A stretch of DNA of 64,000 nucleotides from Anomaloglossus baeobatrachus (GCF_048569485.1 NC_134354.1:690354698-690418697), one strand, 5' to 3'; numbered from the stretch's first letter, positions 1 through 11,781 are shown. The notes: generated by a model not told the origin, from the letters alone. Program-made: numbers and translations.

Positions 1-304
1 GTTTTAATGTCGGGATCGTTGGGCTAAAAAAAAAATAAAAATAAAAATAAATAAAAAAAAAAAGAAGTAGTGATAAAAATAATATGAGGCTGCATAATAA
101 ACAAACACGAGGTACATGACCTACGGCTGTACAAAATAGTGACAAAATATTGTCTATAATGCTATCATATTGTGCAGTTACCCTGTAATAATGGCTTATT
201 ACGGCACATTATGATTTGTGGCTCCAGGCGCCTAACTGCATTACCTAATAGGAGTCAAAGGTAGTCTGAAATCCACAACACTTATCACAAAGCTGTTTGC
301 TCTA
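1..304. other. Intronic sequence, nothing recognised
   Basis: AT-rich sequence with A-runs near the start. It should lie in AAAS intron 6, because exon 6 lies to its right on the minus strand. No exon, RNA gene or repeat end was recognised. Confidence 0.4.
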
Positions 305-865
305 AAGGGGGCTTTACACGCAACGGCATCGCTAAGGAGATGTCGTTGGGGTCACGGAATTTGTGACGCACATCCGGCCTCGTTAGCGACGTCGTTGCGT
401 GTGACACGTACGAGCAACCGCTAACGATACAAAATACTCACCAAATCGTTGATTGTTGACACGTCGTCCATTTCCCAAATGTCGTTCCTTGTTCTGGACG
501 CAGGTTGCTGGTCATTCCTGAGGCAGTACACATCGCTACGTGTGACACCCCAGGAACGACTAACAACACCGTGCCTGCATCCTCCGGCAACGAGGTGGGC
601 GTGACTTCCATGAGGCTGCTCTCCGCCCCTCCGCTTCTATTGGACGCCTGCCGTGTGACGTCGCTGTGACGCCGCACGAACCGCCCCCTTAGAAAAGAGG
701 CTGTTCGCCGGCCACAGCGACGTCGTTAGGAAGGTAAGTATGTGTGACGGGTCCTAGCGATAGTGTGCAAGACGAGCAGCGATTTGCCTGTGACGCACAA
801 ACAACGGGGGCGGGTGCTTTCACGAGCGACATTGCTAGCGATGTTGCTGCGTGTAAAGCAGCCTT
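305..865. mobile_element. Harbinger-type MITE
   Basis: The left end reads AAAGGGGGCTTTACACGC and the right end carries the inverted form GCGTGTAAAGCAGCC. The interior is rich in short CGCTAGCGA-like palindromes and has no coding capacity. Four relatives in this window (1543, 11782, 26913, 44392) share these ends and are flanked by a duplicated 3-bp TTA or TAA. That target is typical of PIF/Harbinger transposons, so the superfamily is assigned by the family's shared features rather than by a transposase. Confidence 0.75.
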
Positions 866-956
866 AAGCCTCCTTCATGCTTTACACTGCATTTCTGCTT
901 GATTAGAGAGGCTACCGTCTACAGCAGTGAGGTTGTCAGTATACAGAGACGATTAA

Positions 957-1335
957 GGCTATGTGTGCACTGGGCGTTTTTGCGTTTTTTTTGGTGCGTT
1001 TTTGGGCTTCAAACTGCATGACTTTGCTTCCCCAGCAAAGTCTATGATTTTTCATTTTTGCTGGTCGCACGTAACTTTTTTTTTTATTCAACTGCGTTTT
1101 TGAGCTTAAAAAAAAAAAAAAAAAAAAAAAATGGATATGTCAATTCTTTCCTGCGTTTTTCACCCATGCAATGCATTGGAAAAACGCAGGAAAACGCAGT
1201 GATCAAAAACGCAGCAAAACTCAGCCAAAAACGCATACGTATTTTACCGGTGCGTTTTTGCCGCAGGTGCGTTTTTTTGCGGCCAAAACGGGACAAAAAC
1301 ACAGTCTTAAAAAAACGCTGTCTGCGCACGTACCC
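957..1335. mobile_element. Harbinger-type MITE, GCTATGTG end group
   Basis: The left end GGCTATGTGTGCACTGGGCG and the right end CTGCGCACGTACCC are imperfect inverted repeats, flanked by TAA on both sides. The interior alternates GCGTTTTTG-like motifs on both strands and includes an A-run near 1110. Other members in this window are at 12753, 32882, 36645 and 52608. The short open frames on both strands here are only repeat. Confidence 0.7.
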
Positions 1336-1542
1336 TAACTTTACAACAAGCTCAGATTAAAGATGTCTGCCCAAATACAAAGATCTATATTCATTGCATT
1401 TGCCCATTTTTGGTTCATTTTATCCCACTTGTTCTTTTATGAAGTCTATTTTAGATTTATTTTCCTCTTTTTTTTATGTTTGTCATTGTATACAACATTT
1501 GGGATTTAAAAAGGTTTCTGTTGAATCCTCAATTGCAACTTA
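1336..1542. other. Intronic gap between MITEs
   Basis: AT-rich single-copy-looking sequence in AAAS intron 6. No exon or repeat end was recognised. Confidence 0.35.
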
Positions 1543-2123
1543 GGGGTACTTTACACGTTGCGACATTGCTAGTATCGGCTAGCGATGCTGAGCGCGATAG
1601 CACCCGCCCCCGTCGCACATGCGATATGCGGTGATTGCTGCCGTAGCGAACATTATCGCTACGGCAGCGTCACACGCACTTACCTGGTCAGCGATGTCCC
1701 TGTGACTGCCGAACTATCCCTCCTTCAAGGGTGAGGTGCGTTCGGTGTCATAGCGACGTCACTAAGCGGCCGGCCAATAGAAGCGGAGGGGCGGAGATAA
1801 GCAGGACGTAATATCCCGCCCACCTTCTCCCTTCCGCATTGCTGGTGGACGCAGGTAAGGAGATGTTTGTCGCTCCTGCGGGTTTACACACAGCGATGTG
1901 TGGAGCTGCAGGAGCAACAAACTACATCGTACCTGCAGTCGACCCGACATTATGAAAATGAATGACGCTACACAGATCACCGATTTTCGATGCTTTTGAG
2001 ATTGTTTATCGTCGCACCTAGGATTTACACGTTGCGATGTCGTTACCGCCGCAGGATGTGCATCACTAATGACGTGACCCCGACGATATTTCGGAAGCGA
2101 TGTCGCAACGTGTAAAGCCCCCC
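1543..2123. mobile_element. Harbinger-type MITE
   Basis: The ends GGGGTACTTTACACGTTGCG and CGCAACGTGTAAAGCCCCCC are inverted repeats flanked by a perfect TTA duplication (1540-1542 and 2124-2126). It belongs to the same subfamily as the copies at 305, 11782, 26913 and 44392. It is non-coding. Confidence 0.82.
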
Positions 2124-2126
2124 TTA

Positions 2127-2570
2127 TTGACAAAGACTAAATTCTTGACAATTACTCCAGTCCGACCCATGGAATGATTTTAGGTTTGTTTTTTTTAGAA
2201 AACATGCAACTTTTTTTTTTTTAAAAAATGCTTAAAAGTTACAAGACATAATAAAAATGAAAATAAATAAAATCAACAAATAAATCGGGAGTTAAGAGGT
2301 TTCTGTAGGAGTACAGCAGCTTCATCATGGGATTTTTTTTTTTTTTTTAAATTTACCTGTGAAGACCTTTCCATTTCCTTGTTCTGAGATCTGTATTCTG
2401 CAGCACTTCTTACATTGGCATTCACACGGTTTACCTCCTGTTAGCCCAGCCCTTTAGTTGGCGCATCATTTACCATGCATGTACCATAGATCCCTGCTAA
2501 GATCATTGCCTGTCTATTCCGTAGTACTTACTTGTGTCAAGGAAAATACCAACAATGCGGCCCACCTTAC
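2127..2570. other. Start of AAAS intron 6, with T- and A-runs
   Basis: On the minus strand this is the beginning of the intron after AAAS exon 6. It holds homopolymer T runs (2208-2222, 2333-2348). A 41-nt stretch at 2357-2397 has consensus-like splice sites, but its translation does not match ALADIN. No other feature was seen. Confidence 0.5.
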
Positions 2571-2669
2571 CTTCCTGTGGTGTATATTCGAATAGAGTCA
2601 TCTACAAGTGCCAGGGCAAACTTGTTCGTGTGCGGATGCCAAGCAAACGTTCGGAGAGAACAGCCAGTC
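2571..2669 (-). CDS. AAAS: AAAS coding exon 6 (first WD40 repeat)
   Basis: The exon is 99 nt. It begins with the last base of a split Trp codon after a TATCAG acceptor (2670 side) and ends in ACAGGAAG before a GTAAGG donor (2565-2570). The peptide [20 protein letters not shown] followed by [12 protein letters not shown] matches human ALADIN around [22 protein letters not shown], the start of the beta-propeller. The exon ends two bases into a codon. This is the most strongly conserved AAAS block in the window and fixes the gene's identity and strand. Confidence 0.96.
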
Positions 2670-2750
2670 CTGATACATAATATATTAACAAAAAGAATCC
2701 AGTTTATATGCCAGCAAAATTTGGACCTGTGACTAGGCAATGGTAAACAA

Positions 2751-3140
2751 AAGTGAATCTGTGAGCAGGTTTAGCTAAGTAACCTGACAGCAGCAAGAGG
2801 TAGGGACAGAGACCCTGATTCTAGTGATGCGTCACTTTGTTTACTTGATGCAGCAGTCATGATAGAGACAGTTTTCTCTGCTAAAGATCTAGCAGCGCTC
2901 AGTTCATCTGTGTATACCCTCACCCACACCACAGCTTTCTGTATACATTATATATTGAAAGAGCTGCTAATCAGTGGTGGGGTTGGACCAGGAGACTTGA
3001 GGCAGCTTGTTCTGTAATGATAAATTCATGTTAATAAAATACTGATTGTATTAAAAAAGCAAAACACATCGCAGTAAGTGACATCACTAATCAAGGTCTC
3101 TCAGATTACATAGCAAAAACCTGCTGACAGATTCCCTTTA
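2751..3140. mobile_element. T2-type MITE (TTAA target, GAATCTGTCAGCAGG group)
   Basis: The left end AGTGAATCTGTGAGCAGG and the right end CCTGCTGACAGATTCCCTTT are inverted repeats, followed on the right by a TTTAAA context. Related copies are at 30081-35655 (split by insertions) and 51787-52584. Xenopus T2-family MITEs have TTAAAGG-like ends and TTAA targets, which fits. It is non-coding and lies in AAAS intron 5. Confidence 0.72.
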
Positions 3141-3672
3141 AACAATCCTCCACATAACAGCAAAAATGTCACTATAAATGTTTAATGCATAGCTGAAATA
3201 CCCAGTGTCATTTTTTTTGTGGTACAGCTCCTGGGATTCGCAGACCTCTCTTCATGATTATTATATGGCTGCCAGGTTCCCGTATGGACAGTAAGCGCTA
3301 AGTCTGAGACGCTCCCCCCGCTGTGGACTGCTCCATCCTAAAGGCCTTTTTAACACGTCCGTGCAAAACACACACATTATGCACTGTCCGTGGTGTAGGT
3401 GCGTATGTGTGTGCTGCCCTGTGCTATCCGTGTGACATCCGCATAACACAATGACAGCATGAACTTCTATACTTACCTGTCCCCTCTGCTGCTGTGTCCA
3501 GCGCTGCTGCTGCTTCCAGTCCTCGATGCAGTAAATATGGAATGAGCATAATGAGGGGGCCGAGGAAGCAAGTGACAGCAGTGCCGGAGACATCAGCGGT
3601 GCAGACAAGTGAGTGTAGAAAAAAGAGAATTTTGTTTACTTACCGTAAATTCTTTTTCTTATAGTTCCGTAT

Positions 3673-3796
3673 TGGGAGACCCAGACCATGGGTGTTTAGC
3701 TTCAGCCTCCGGAGGACACACAAAGTACTACACTTAAAAGTGTAGCTCCTCCCTCTGAGCTTATACACCCCCTGGTGAGCAGACCCAGCCAGTTTA
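3673..3796. repeat. DIRS copy 1 left inverted terminal repeat
   Basis: It begins TGGGAGACCCAGACCATGGG and is repeated in inverted orientation at 9122-9245 with few differences. It includes the CTCCGGAGGACACACAAAGT block shared with copy 2 at 53.8 kb. The 53 bases to its left are repeated, inverted, in the internal complementary region. Confidence 0.9.
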
Positions 3797-3933
3797 GTGC
3801 AAAAGCTGAAGGAGAATAGCCACCCACAAGTAGAACAGAGCAAGAGCCAGAACAACCGGAGACTCTGTCCACGACAACAGCCGGTGATAACACACGGAAC
3901 AAGAAAATTGCCAACAGGCAACAGGGAGGGTGC

Positions 3934-4030
3934 TGGGTCTCCCAATACGGAACTATAAGAAAAAGAATTTACGGTAAGTAACAAAATTCTCTTTTTCTTT
4001 ATCGTTCCTTTGGGAGACCCAGACCATGGG
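3934..4030. repeat. DIRS copy 1 internal complementary region
   Basis: The first half is the inverse of the element's left terminus (around 3620-3680) and the second half the inverse of its right terminus (around 9228-9262). The two are joined at AATTCTCTTTTTCTTTATCG. In DIRS elements this region templates joining of the two ends into the circular form, and it is diagnostic of the family. Confidence 0.9.
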
Positions 4031-4094
4031 ACGTTCCAAAGCAGTCCATGGGTGGGAAATAAACAGAAAACTAAGAAGTAGGCAGAACCTAACT

Positions 4095-5705
4095 TCACAA
4101 ATGGGCGACAGCCGCCTGAAGGATGCGTCTGCCCAAGCTCGCATCTGCCGAAGCATGAGCATGCACTTGGTAGTGCTTCGAAAAGGTATGCAGGCTAGTC
4201 CAAGTGGCAGCCTGACAGACTTGTTGAGCCGTAGCCTGGTGCCTAAAAGCCCAAGAGGCACCGACAGCTCTGGTCGAATGTGCCTTGATCCCCGGCGGGG
4301 GAGGCACCTGAGTACTCTGGTAGGCGTCTGAAATGGTCGATCTAATCCAACGGGCTAAGGTCGGCTTAGAAGCAGAGAGGCCCTTGCGTCGACCTGTGGT
4401 TAGCACAAAAAGAGAAGTGCACCGCCTAAGAGCAGCGGTGCGAGACACATAGATCCGGAGAGCACGCACCAGATCCAGAGTATGCAGCGCTTTTTCAAAG
4501 CGATGAACAGGAGCCGGACAAAAGGAAGGTAGGGTAATGTCCTGGTTAAGGTGGAAAGGAGAGACCACCTTAGGAAGAAAGTCCGGAGTCGGACGGAGAA
4601 CCACCTTGTCTTGATGAAAAACCAAAAAAGGTGACTCCGAAGAGAGCGCAGCCAAATCAGAGACTCTCCTGAGGGAAGTTATGGCCACCAGAAAGGCCAC
4701 TTTCTGTGAAAGACGATACAAGGAAACTTCCCTAAGAGGCTCAAAGGGGGGTTTCTGCAAAACCGTGAGAAACAAATTAAGGTCCCAGGGATCCAAGGGC
4801 CGCCGGTAAGGCGTAATGATGTGAGACGCGCCCTGCATGAAGGTGCGGACCTGAGCCAGCCGAGCGAGACGCCGCTGGAACAGAACTGACAGAGCTGAGA
4901 CTTGTCCCTTGAGAGAGTTGAGGGACAGTCCTAGCTGCAGACCGGACTGTAGAAAAGACAGAAGGGTCGGCAAGGAGAAAGGCCAAGGAGGATGGTCAGT
5001 AGAGCGACACCAGGACAGGAAAATTCTCCAAGTCCTGTGATAGATCTTAGCGGAGGAAGACTTACGGGCCCGAGTCATAGTGGAGATGACTTCATGAGGA
5101 ATACCAGAAGCCATCAAAATCCAGGACTCAAGAGCCACGCCGTCAATTTGAGTGCCGCAGAATTCAGGCGGAAAAACGGACCTTGCGAGAGTAGGTCTGG
5201 ACGGTCCGGGAGATGCCACGGCATCTCTACGGACAGATGGAGCAGGTCTGGATACCAAGCTCGCCTGGGCCAGTCCGGTGCAATGAGGATGACTCGACGG
5301 CCCTCCATTCTGATCTTGCGCAGGACTCTGGGCAAGAGAGCTAGAGGGGGAAACACGTAGGACAGACGAAACTGGGACCAGTCTTGAACCAGAGCGTCCG
5401 CGGCGAATGCCTGAGGATCGTGGGAGCAAGCCACGTAAACAGGATTTGTTGTTGTGACGGGATGCCATTAGGTCCACGTCCGGAGTGCCCCATTTGCGGC
5501 AGATTGACTGAAACACTGCCGGGTGCAGGGACCACTCGCCACCGTCCACGGATTGACGGCTGAGATAATTTTTCCCAGTTTTCCACGCCTGGGATGTGGA
5601 CTGCGGATATGGTGGACTTGGAGTCCTCCACCCATTGGAGGATGCGTTGTACCTCCAACATTGCCAGGCGGCTGCGTGTCCCGCCTTGGTGATTGATGTA
5701 GGCAA
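4095..5705 (-). mobile_element. DIRS copy 1 tyrosine recombinase region (fossil part)
   Basis: A reading frame of 536 codons carries a phage-integrase-like recombinase in its C-terminal two thirds. A TSLRRVSDLAAL block matches the first catalytic Arg region. Near the C-terminus HSTRAVGASWAF gives the H-x-x-R motif, and FSKHYQ supplies the nucleophile Tyr. The N-terminal third overlaps, in another frame, the end of the RT-RNase H region, a layout usual in DIRS elements. Confidence 0.85.
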
Positions 5706-6808
5706 CCGCTGTCGCGTTGTCTGACTGGACTCGAATGTGCCTGCCCGCCAACAGGTGGTGAAAAGCTAGGAGAGCTAGAAGCACGGCTCTGGTTTCCAGC
5801 ACATTGATTGAAAGGGCTGACTCGGACGGAGTCCAAGTGCCCTGCGCTCTGTGGTGGAGACATACCGCCCCCCAGCCGGATAGACTGGCATCCGTGGTGA
5901 GGATCACCCAGGACGGGGCCAGGAAGGAGCGCCCCTGGAGAGAGAGAGAGGGGCCGAAGCCACCACTGAAGAGAGCTCCTGGTCTGTGGCGACAGAGCTA
6001 CTAACCTGTGTAAGGAGGAAGGCCGCTTGTCCCAACAGCGGAGAATGTCCAGCTGCAGGGGGCGCAGATGGAACTGGGCAAAGGGGACAGCTTCCATTGA
6101 CGCCACCATTTGACCCAGCACCTGCATCAGACGCCTGAGGGTATAACGGCGGGGCCTCAGCAGAGAGGGCACTGCCAGATGGAGGGACTGCTGTTTGACT
6201 AGGGGCAACTTCACAAGTGCCGGCAAAGTCTCGAACTGCATCCCTAGGTACGTGAGACTCTGGGTCGGAGTCAGAGTGGATTTGGGAAGATTGACCAGCC
6301 ACCCGAATTGGGCTAGAGTGGCGAGAGTGAGCGAGAAACTCCGCTGACAGTCTGCGCTGGATGAAGCCTTGACTAGAAGGTCGTCCAGGTAAAGAATCAC
6401 TGCCAACCCCTGTAGGTGCAGAACCGCAATCACTGCAGCCATCACCTTGGTGAATACTCGAGGGGCTGTGGCCAACCCGAAGGGGAGAGCCACAAATTGG
6501 AAATTATCTTCTCCGATTGCAAAACGTAGCCAACGCTGGTATGAAACTGCAATTGGCACATGCAGATAGGCATCTCTGATGTCGATGGACGCCAGGAAAT
6601 CCCCTTGGGTCATTGAGGCAATGACTGATCGCAGAGACTCTATGCGAAAGTGCCGCACCTGAACATGCTTGTTGAGAAGCTGCAGATCCAGGATGGGCCG
6701 GAAGGTACCGTCCTTGTTGGGGACTAGGAAGAGATTTGAGTAGAAACCTCTAAACCGTTCCCGGGCGGGAACCGGTACAATTACTCCGTTGGCCTGCAAG
6801 GATGCCAC
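5341..6808 (-). mobile_element. DIRS copy 1 reverse transcriptase-RNase H region (fossil part)
   Basis: Reverse transcriptase blocks are visible in order: FRPILDLQLLNKHV, DIRDAYLHVPI, LPFGLATAPRVFTKV and the catalytic YLDDLLV. An RNase H segment with TDASLSGWGAV, a LETRAVLLAL helix and QSDNATAVAYIN follows. This order and these sequences are typical of DIRS1-like elements of amphibians and fish. Confidence 0.88.
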
Positions 6809-8490
6809 GGCCTGTGAGAAGGCAGCGGCCTTGGAGCAGGGGGGGGTTGAGAGAAAAAAATCTGTTTGGCGGTCTGGAAGAGAATTCTATCCTGTAGCCG
6901 TGGGAGATGATATCTCTCACCCACTGATCGGAGACATGTTGAAACCAAGCGTCGCCAAAGTGGGAGAGCCTGCCACCGACTAAGGACGTTGCTGGAGCGG
7001 GCAGATAGTCACGAGGAGGCTGCCTTAGTGGCAGCAGCTCCTGCGGTCTTCTGTGGACGCGCTTTTGGGCGCCAGTTGGATTTCTGGTCCTTGGCTGAGT
7101 TAGTGGACGAGGCCGAGGGCTAGAGGACAACCAGTTGGAGGAACGAAAGGAGCGAAACCTCGACTGATTCCTACCCTGGGCAGGTTTCCTGGCTTTGGTT
7201 TGTGGCATGGAAGTACTCTTCCCGCCAGTAGCTTCCTTAATAATTTCATCCAGCTGTTCTCCGAACAGCCGGGACCCAGCAAAAGGGAGCCCAGCAAGGT
7301 ACTTCTTTGAAGAAGCATCTGCCTTCCACTCTCGAAGCCACAAGATCCTGCGGATAGCGAGGGAATTAGCTGAAGCCACCGCAGTGCGGTGAGAAGCCTC
7401 CAGCATGGCAGACATGGCATAGGATGAAAAAGCTGAAGCTTGAGAAGTTAAGGCAACCATTTCGGGCATAGATTCCCTGGTGAGGGAATGCATCTCCTCT
7501 AGAGAAGCAGATATGGCTTTGAGAGCCCACACTGCTGCAAAAGTCAGGGAAAACGAGGCCCCCGCCGCTTCATATACGGATTTGGCCAGAAGGTCAATCT
7601 GGCAGTCAGTGGAATCCTTAAGGGAGGTGCCATCAGCCACCGACACAACGGTCCGGGCTGAGAGCCTAGACACCGGGGGGGGGTCTACCTTTGGGGACTG
7701 AGCCCACTCCTTGACCACCTCAGGTGGAAAGGGAAAACGGTCATCAGAACCACGCTTTGGGAAGCGTTTGTCAGGACAGGCCCTGGGCTTGGACACAGCG
7801 GCCTGAAAACTGGAGTGGTTAAAGAACACACTCTTTGCCCTCTTAGGCGAGGTAAACTGGTGCTTTTCTGCCAGAGAGGGTTGCTCCTCTGATACTGGCG
7901 GATTGAGATCCAGTACAGAATTAATGGAAGCAATCAAGTCACTAAGATCTGTTCAGCAAAGTCCTGGACAGAAGTCCCATGGACTCAGCAAAAGACTGGG
8001 AGATAGACCTAGAAAAGGATTCTACCCAAGCCGGGGGCTCAGCCACAGGAGCAGGAGCAGCCTGAGAGACCACTGGGGGAGAGACTCCAGGCTGTGGCAC
8101 CTCCAAGGTAGAGCAGGCACCACAATGTGGATAGGTGCTCGGTTCAGGCAGCAGGAGCTTACATGCAGCGCATATAAAGTAGTAAGAGTAAAGCTTTGGA
8201 GCCTTGCTCCTCGTGTGAGACATGCTGCTGGAGTGGGGGCTCTGCCAGAGAATGAACCCCAGAGAGTATATACAGAGGTCCACAATCAGAGCCGGTTGTG
8301 GCTTACCAGACCGCTGTGCTGTGAAAAGCGGTGTTGTGTGCCCTCCAGATCCCGAAGCCCGGACCCCCAAACACAGCACCTCAGCAGGGATGCAGAACGC
8401 AGACCAGCGCTGAGTGAACTCTGAGAAAATGGCCGCCGGAGCGAAGAGAGGGGGCGGGACTTGCATGAAGAGCGGGATCTGGAGGGCCAT
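6750..8490 (-). mobile_element. DIRS copy 1 gag-like region (fossil part)
   Basis: Reading frames upstream of RT on the minus strand encode a basic, proline- and serine-rich product. It includes a stretch with two CxxC-like pairs (ICAACKLL and HCGAC, near 8.2-8.3 kb), then a helical region, then an Arg/Pro-rich tail around 6.9-7.1 kb. Its position between the right terminal repeat and RT fits the DIRS gag-like ORF. No capsid motif was recognised from sequence alone. Confidence 0.65.
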
Positions 8491-9631
8491 AGAGACCTAC
8501 AGGGGAGGAAACGCACAGCAGTGGGGAGTGTCCCTCCCCTGTGCAGAACGGCCGCCGGGAGGAGCCGCGCTGTCCCTCTGCATGAATGACATGCGAGGGC
8601 AGTGAAACGAAACTAGGCCTCCGGCGAAGCCGGGGCCTAAATTTGAGCGGCGAGGCCGACGCGCAGGCACCATCGGCGCGGTTCTCGGGCGACAGCTAGA
8701 GAACCCGCCGGAAATGTCAGTAAATACAGTAAGCACACTCTCCCCAAACAATAAAGCACAGGGACCCCCAAATATAAACGTCTCAGGTACTTAGCTGCTG
8801 AGACGCAGGGCCAGGTCCCTGGGGATGAGTGCTCCGGTCCAGCAGGGTCCTGAAGGGCTGCGGATGGAGACCGGTCTCCTGCCAGGCATGGAGACCGTGC
8901 TGGCTCCCACTTCAAGCCAGAGCCCAGGAGGGATGGTGAAGGAGCACGGCATGTAAGGCTCCAGCCTAGGAAATCAACCTTACAACACCGCCGACACAGT
9001 GGGGTGAGAAGGGACATGTCGGGGGTCCAGACGTGGACCCGCAGTTCTTCAAACTAATTCCAAAAGGAAAAAATCATATGAGAATGCATGTGTGGATGTA
9101 TGCCTCCTGAACACAAAGCGATAAACTGGCTGGGTCTGCTCACCAGGGGGTGTATAAGCTCAGAGGGAGGAGCTACACTTTTAGGTGTAGTACTTTGTGT
9201 GTCCTCCGGAGGCAGAAGCTAAACACCCATGGTCTGGGTCTCCCAAAGGAACGATAAAGAAATCATTTTATTTCACAGACTCGTGTTTTCTCCAGTACAT
9301 GTCCCGCTGATCACATCAGTGTGCTGGCCGTGTGACCTCTGTGCTGCAGGAGAAAAACGCACATGTCTATATGTGGAGCACATGAGCACATGTATGCTCT
9401 ACACGGACAATGTGAAAACACACTGGTGTGCACAGACCCATTGATTTTAATGGGTCTACGTGTGTCTGTATCTCTGGTACATGTGAAAACGGACCTCACC
9501 CGTACCGGGCACATGGACGTGTGAAGGAGGCCGAACGAGGAGTGTCTCAGGGTACACTATGCACATTGTGCATGGATTCTCACATATCGGTTCATAGATG
9601 GAGCAGTCCAGAGCTTTGACTACACAATGTA

Positions 9632-10522
9632 CAGTGGAACCTTGGTTAACGAGAACAATCCGTTCTGGGAGTGTGCTTGTTAACCAAGTTACTCGTTCAG
9701 CAAAGCAAAATTTCCCATAGGAAATCATTGCAATGCAGACAATTCGTTCCACAACTTGATAAATGTCCCATCCTGGTCCCCTATTGTGCCATTCCACACA
9801 TGCACAAACACACAAAAACATGAACAAAGTCCCACAAACACACACACACACACACGCACACACGCACGCACACACACATATTATGCTCACCTTACCTTCC
9901 GTTCCATCGCCGGTCTCCTGAGACTTGCTGTTCGCTAGTACGAGCTGTGTATCTGGTTACCATCGCGACGAAGGAGGAACTTCCGCACCCAGCGCGCTGA
10001 TGTCAAAGGCAGGAGCCGCTTGCCTCTGATTGGTCAACGCGCTGCCTTTGAGTAGCGTCTGACAGCTGAAGTTCCTGCCTCGTCGCTATGGTTGCCGATA
10101 CACATCCTGGAGCGGCGAACTACATGACCCAGGAGGCCGGCAATGGAAATGAAGGTACACATATTATGCTCACCTTACCTTCCGTTCCATCGCCGGCCTC
10201 CTGGGTCTTGTAGTTCGCCGCGAGGATTCCCCTCACTCGTCGCGATGAGTCGGCGAACTACAAGAACCATGAGGTCGGCAATGGAACGGAAAGTAAGGTG
10301 AGCATAATACTGTATGTGTATTTGTGCGTGCTTGAGTGTGTTTGTGTCGACTGCAAGAGCGGGTTAGAGCGCGGTGGATGTACGGAACCGGAAGTGTGTG
10401 CAGTGAGGATTTTGCTCGTACAGCAAAGCTTTCTCGTAAACCGAGTTACAAATTTACAGGAAGCTTTGCTTGTTAAGCGAAATTCTCCTTAACTGGGTTA
10501 CTCGTTAAGCGAGGTTCCACTG
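9632..10522. mobile_element. TA-target DNA transposon (Tc1/mariner-Tigger-like), non-autonomous
   Basis: The ends CAGTGGAACCTTGGTTAACG and CGTTAAGCGAGGTTCCACTG are inverted repeats flanked by TA. A second copy with the same ends is at 27597-28417. The TA target and CAGTGGAACC ends suggest the Tc1/mariner superfamily, probably pogo/Tigger-like, but no transposase is present. The interior has (CA)n tracts at 9837-9876 and inverted copies of a CGCCGGCCTC-type segment. The flanks form an 18-bp palindrome around the TA. Confidence 0.78.
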
Positions 10523-10592
10523 TACATTGTGTTTTGGTTCTCACCGACCTGTACCTGCTCTTAGATGGAGCGGGGGCAGTGTCTCAGACTTA

Positions 10593-11325
10593 GGGTACCT
10601 TCACACTTAGCGATGCAGCAGCGATCCGACCAGCGATCTGACCTGGTCAGGATTGCTGCTGCATCGCTACATGGTCGCTGGTGAGCTGTCAAACAGGCAG
10701 ATCTCACCAGCGACCAGTGAACAGCCCCCAGCCAGCAGCGACGTGCAAGCGACGCTGCGCTTGCACGGAGCCGCTGTCTGGAAGCTGCGGAGACTGGTAA
10801 CTAAGGTAAACATCGGGTATGGTGTGTGTTAGCTGTGTGTGCAGGGAGCAGGGAGCCGCGCACACTGAGCGCTGGCTCCTTGCTCTCCTAGCTACAGTAC
10901 ACATCTGGTTAATTAACCCGATGTGTACAGAAGCTACATGTGCAGAGAGCCGGAGCCGGCAGCACAGGCAGCGTGAGAGCGGCGGAGGCTGGTAACTAAG
11001 GTAAATATCGGGTAACCACCTTGGTTACCCGATGTTTACCTTGGTTACAGCTTACCGCAGCTGTCAGACGCCGGCTCCTGCTCCCTGCTCGCTTCATTTG
11101 TCGCTCTCTCGCTGTCACACACAGCGATCTGTGCATCACAGCGGGAGAGCGCCTTTGAAGAAAACGAACCAGGGCTGTGTGTAACGAGCAGCGATCTCGC
11201 AGCAGGGGCCAGATCGCTGCTCAGTGTCACACACAGCGAGATCGCTAATGAGGTCACTGCTGCGTCACAAAAAGTGTGACTCAGCAGCGATCTCGGCAGT
11301 GAGCTCGCTGTGTGTGAAGCACCCC
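10593..11325. mobile_element. Harbinger-type MITE, TCACAC-end subfamily
   Basis: The ends GGGTACCTTCACACTTAGCG and CGCTGTGTGTGAAGCACCCC are flanked by TTA on both sides (10590-10592 and 11326-11328). The interior includes GGTAACTAAGGTAAATATCG, also found in the copies at 15339 and 63431. It is non-coding and ends 183 bases from AAAS exon 5. Confidence 0.8.
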
Positions 11326-11507
11326 TTACAGAGCTCACTGTGCATACAGAAAGCTGGCAGCCATATAAGAATAATAATCATGAAGAGAGATCTAGGAGTC
11401 GGAGCTGCACCAGAACACAAAAAAAGGAGGACACCAGGATTTCTAACTAAGCATTTATTATTCCATTTATATTGTGAGGTGGTCACTTTAAATCAGGCGC
11501 TACTCAC

Positions 11508-11554
11508 CAGTCACAAGCCTGAGAGAACTCCGCTGTGAGATCCTCACTCTTCAT
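11508..11554 (-). CDS. AAAS: AAAS coding exon 5 (47 nt)
   Basis: The exon lies between a TCCACAG acceptor and a GTGAGT donor (11502-11507). It encodes MKSEDLTAEFSQACD plus two bases of a Trp codon that exon 6 completes. Human ALADIN reads SLRSEDLIAEFAQVTNW at this place. The phase agrees on both sides: exon 4 ends at a codon boundary and exon 6 supplies the final G. Confidence 0.95.
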
Positions 11555-11781
11555 CTGTGGACGCAAACATATTACAAGAAAGAGGACTCTGCCTTTGATA
11601 TAGCTTCCAATATAAATGGTTAATACCACCCATGTGTGTCACCTCTTCCCTAGGAAAGTTTGTCTAGGAAACGCCATTCTCAGCACCTCTACCCACTAAT
11701 CAGACATGGTATTTGGAATTTATAGACATTCCTAATGTAAACCCACTTTACACCATACCCCCCTATTGCACTCCAGACTTA

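Larger units (their letters stand above)
3620..9262 (-). mobile_element. DIRS-type tyrosine-recombinase retrotransposon, copy 1 (fossil)
   Basis: The copy is a full-length 5.6 kb element on the minus strand with the DIRS architecture. It has inverted terminal repeats (3673-3796 and 9122-9245) and an internal complementary region (about 3934-4030). From right to left come a gag-like region, reverse transcriptase with RNase H, and a tyrosine recombinase. It has no LTR-type direct repeats and no obvious target duplication, as expected for an element that integrates through a circle and a tyrosine recombinase. Long reading frames remain and ITR similarity is high, so it looks comparatively young. 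It appears nearly whole with at most a few breaks. It lies in AAAS intron 5, in the gene's orientation. Confidence 0.93.
3341..9533. mobile_element. MITE split by a DIRS element
   Basis: The left end AAGGCCTTTTTAACACGTCC and the right end GGACGTGTGAAGGAGGCC are inverted repeats, and the sequence inside each end is rich in CACACACGT-like motifs. The two halves (3341-3619 and 9263-9533) are separated by the DIRS copy, so the MITE was there first. A TAA lies at the left end; no clear match was found on the right. The Harbinger-type assignment is therefore tentative. Confidence 0.6.

Noticed and set aside
2357-2397. A 41-nt minus-strand candidate exon with CTGCAG acceptor and GTAAAT donor
   Set aside because: In the AAAS frame it reads IQISEQGNGKVFT, unlike ALADIN, and its length would shift the frame of the next exon.
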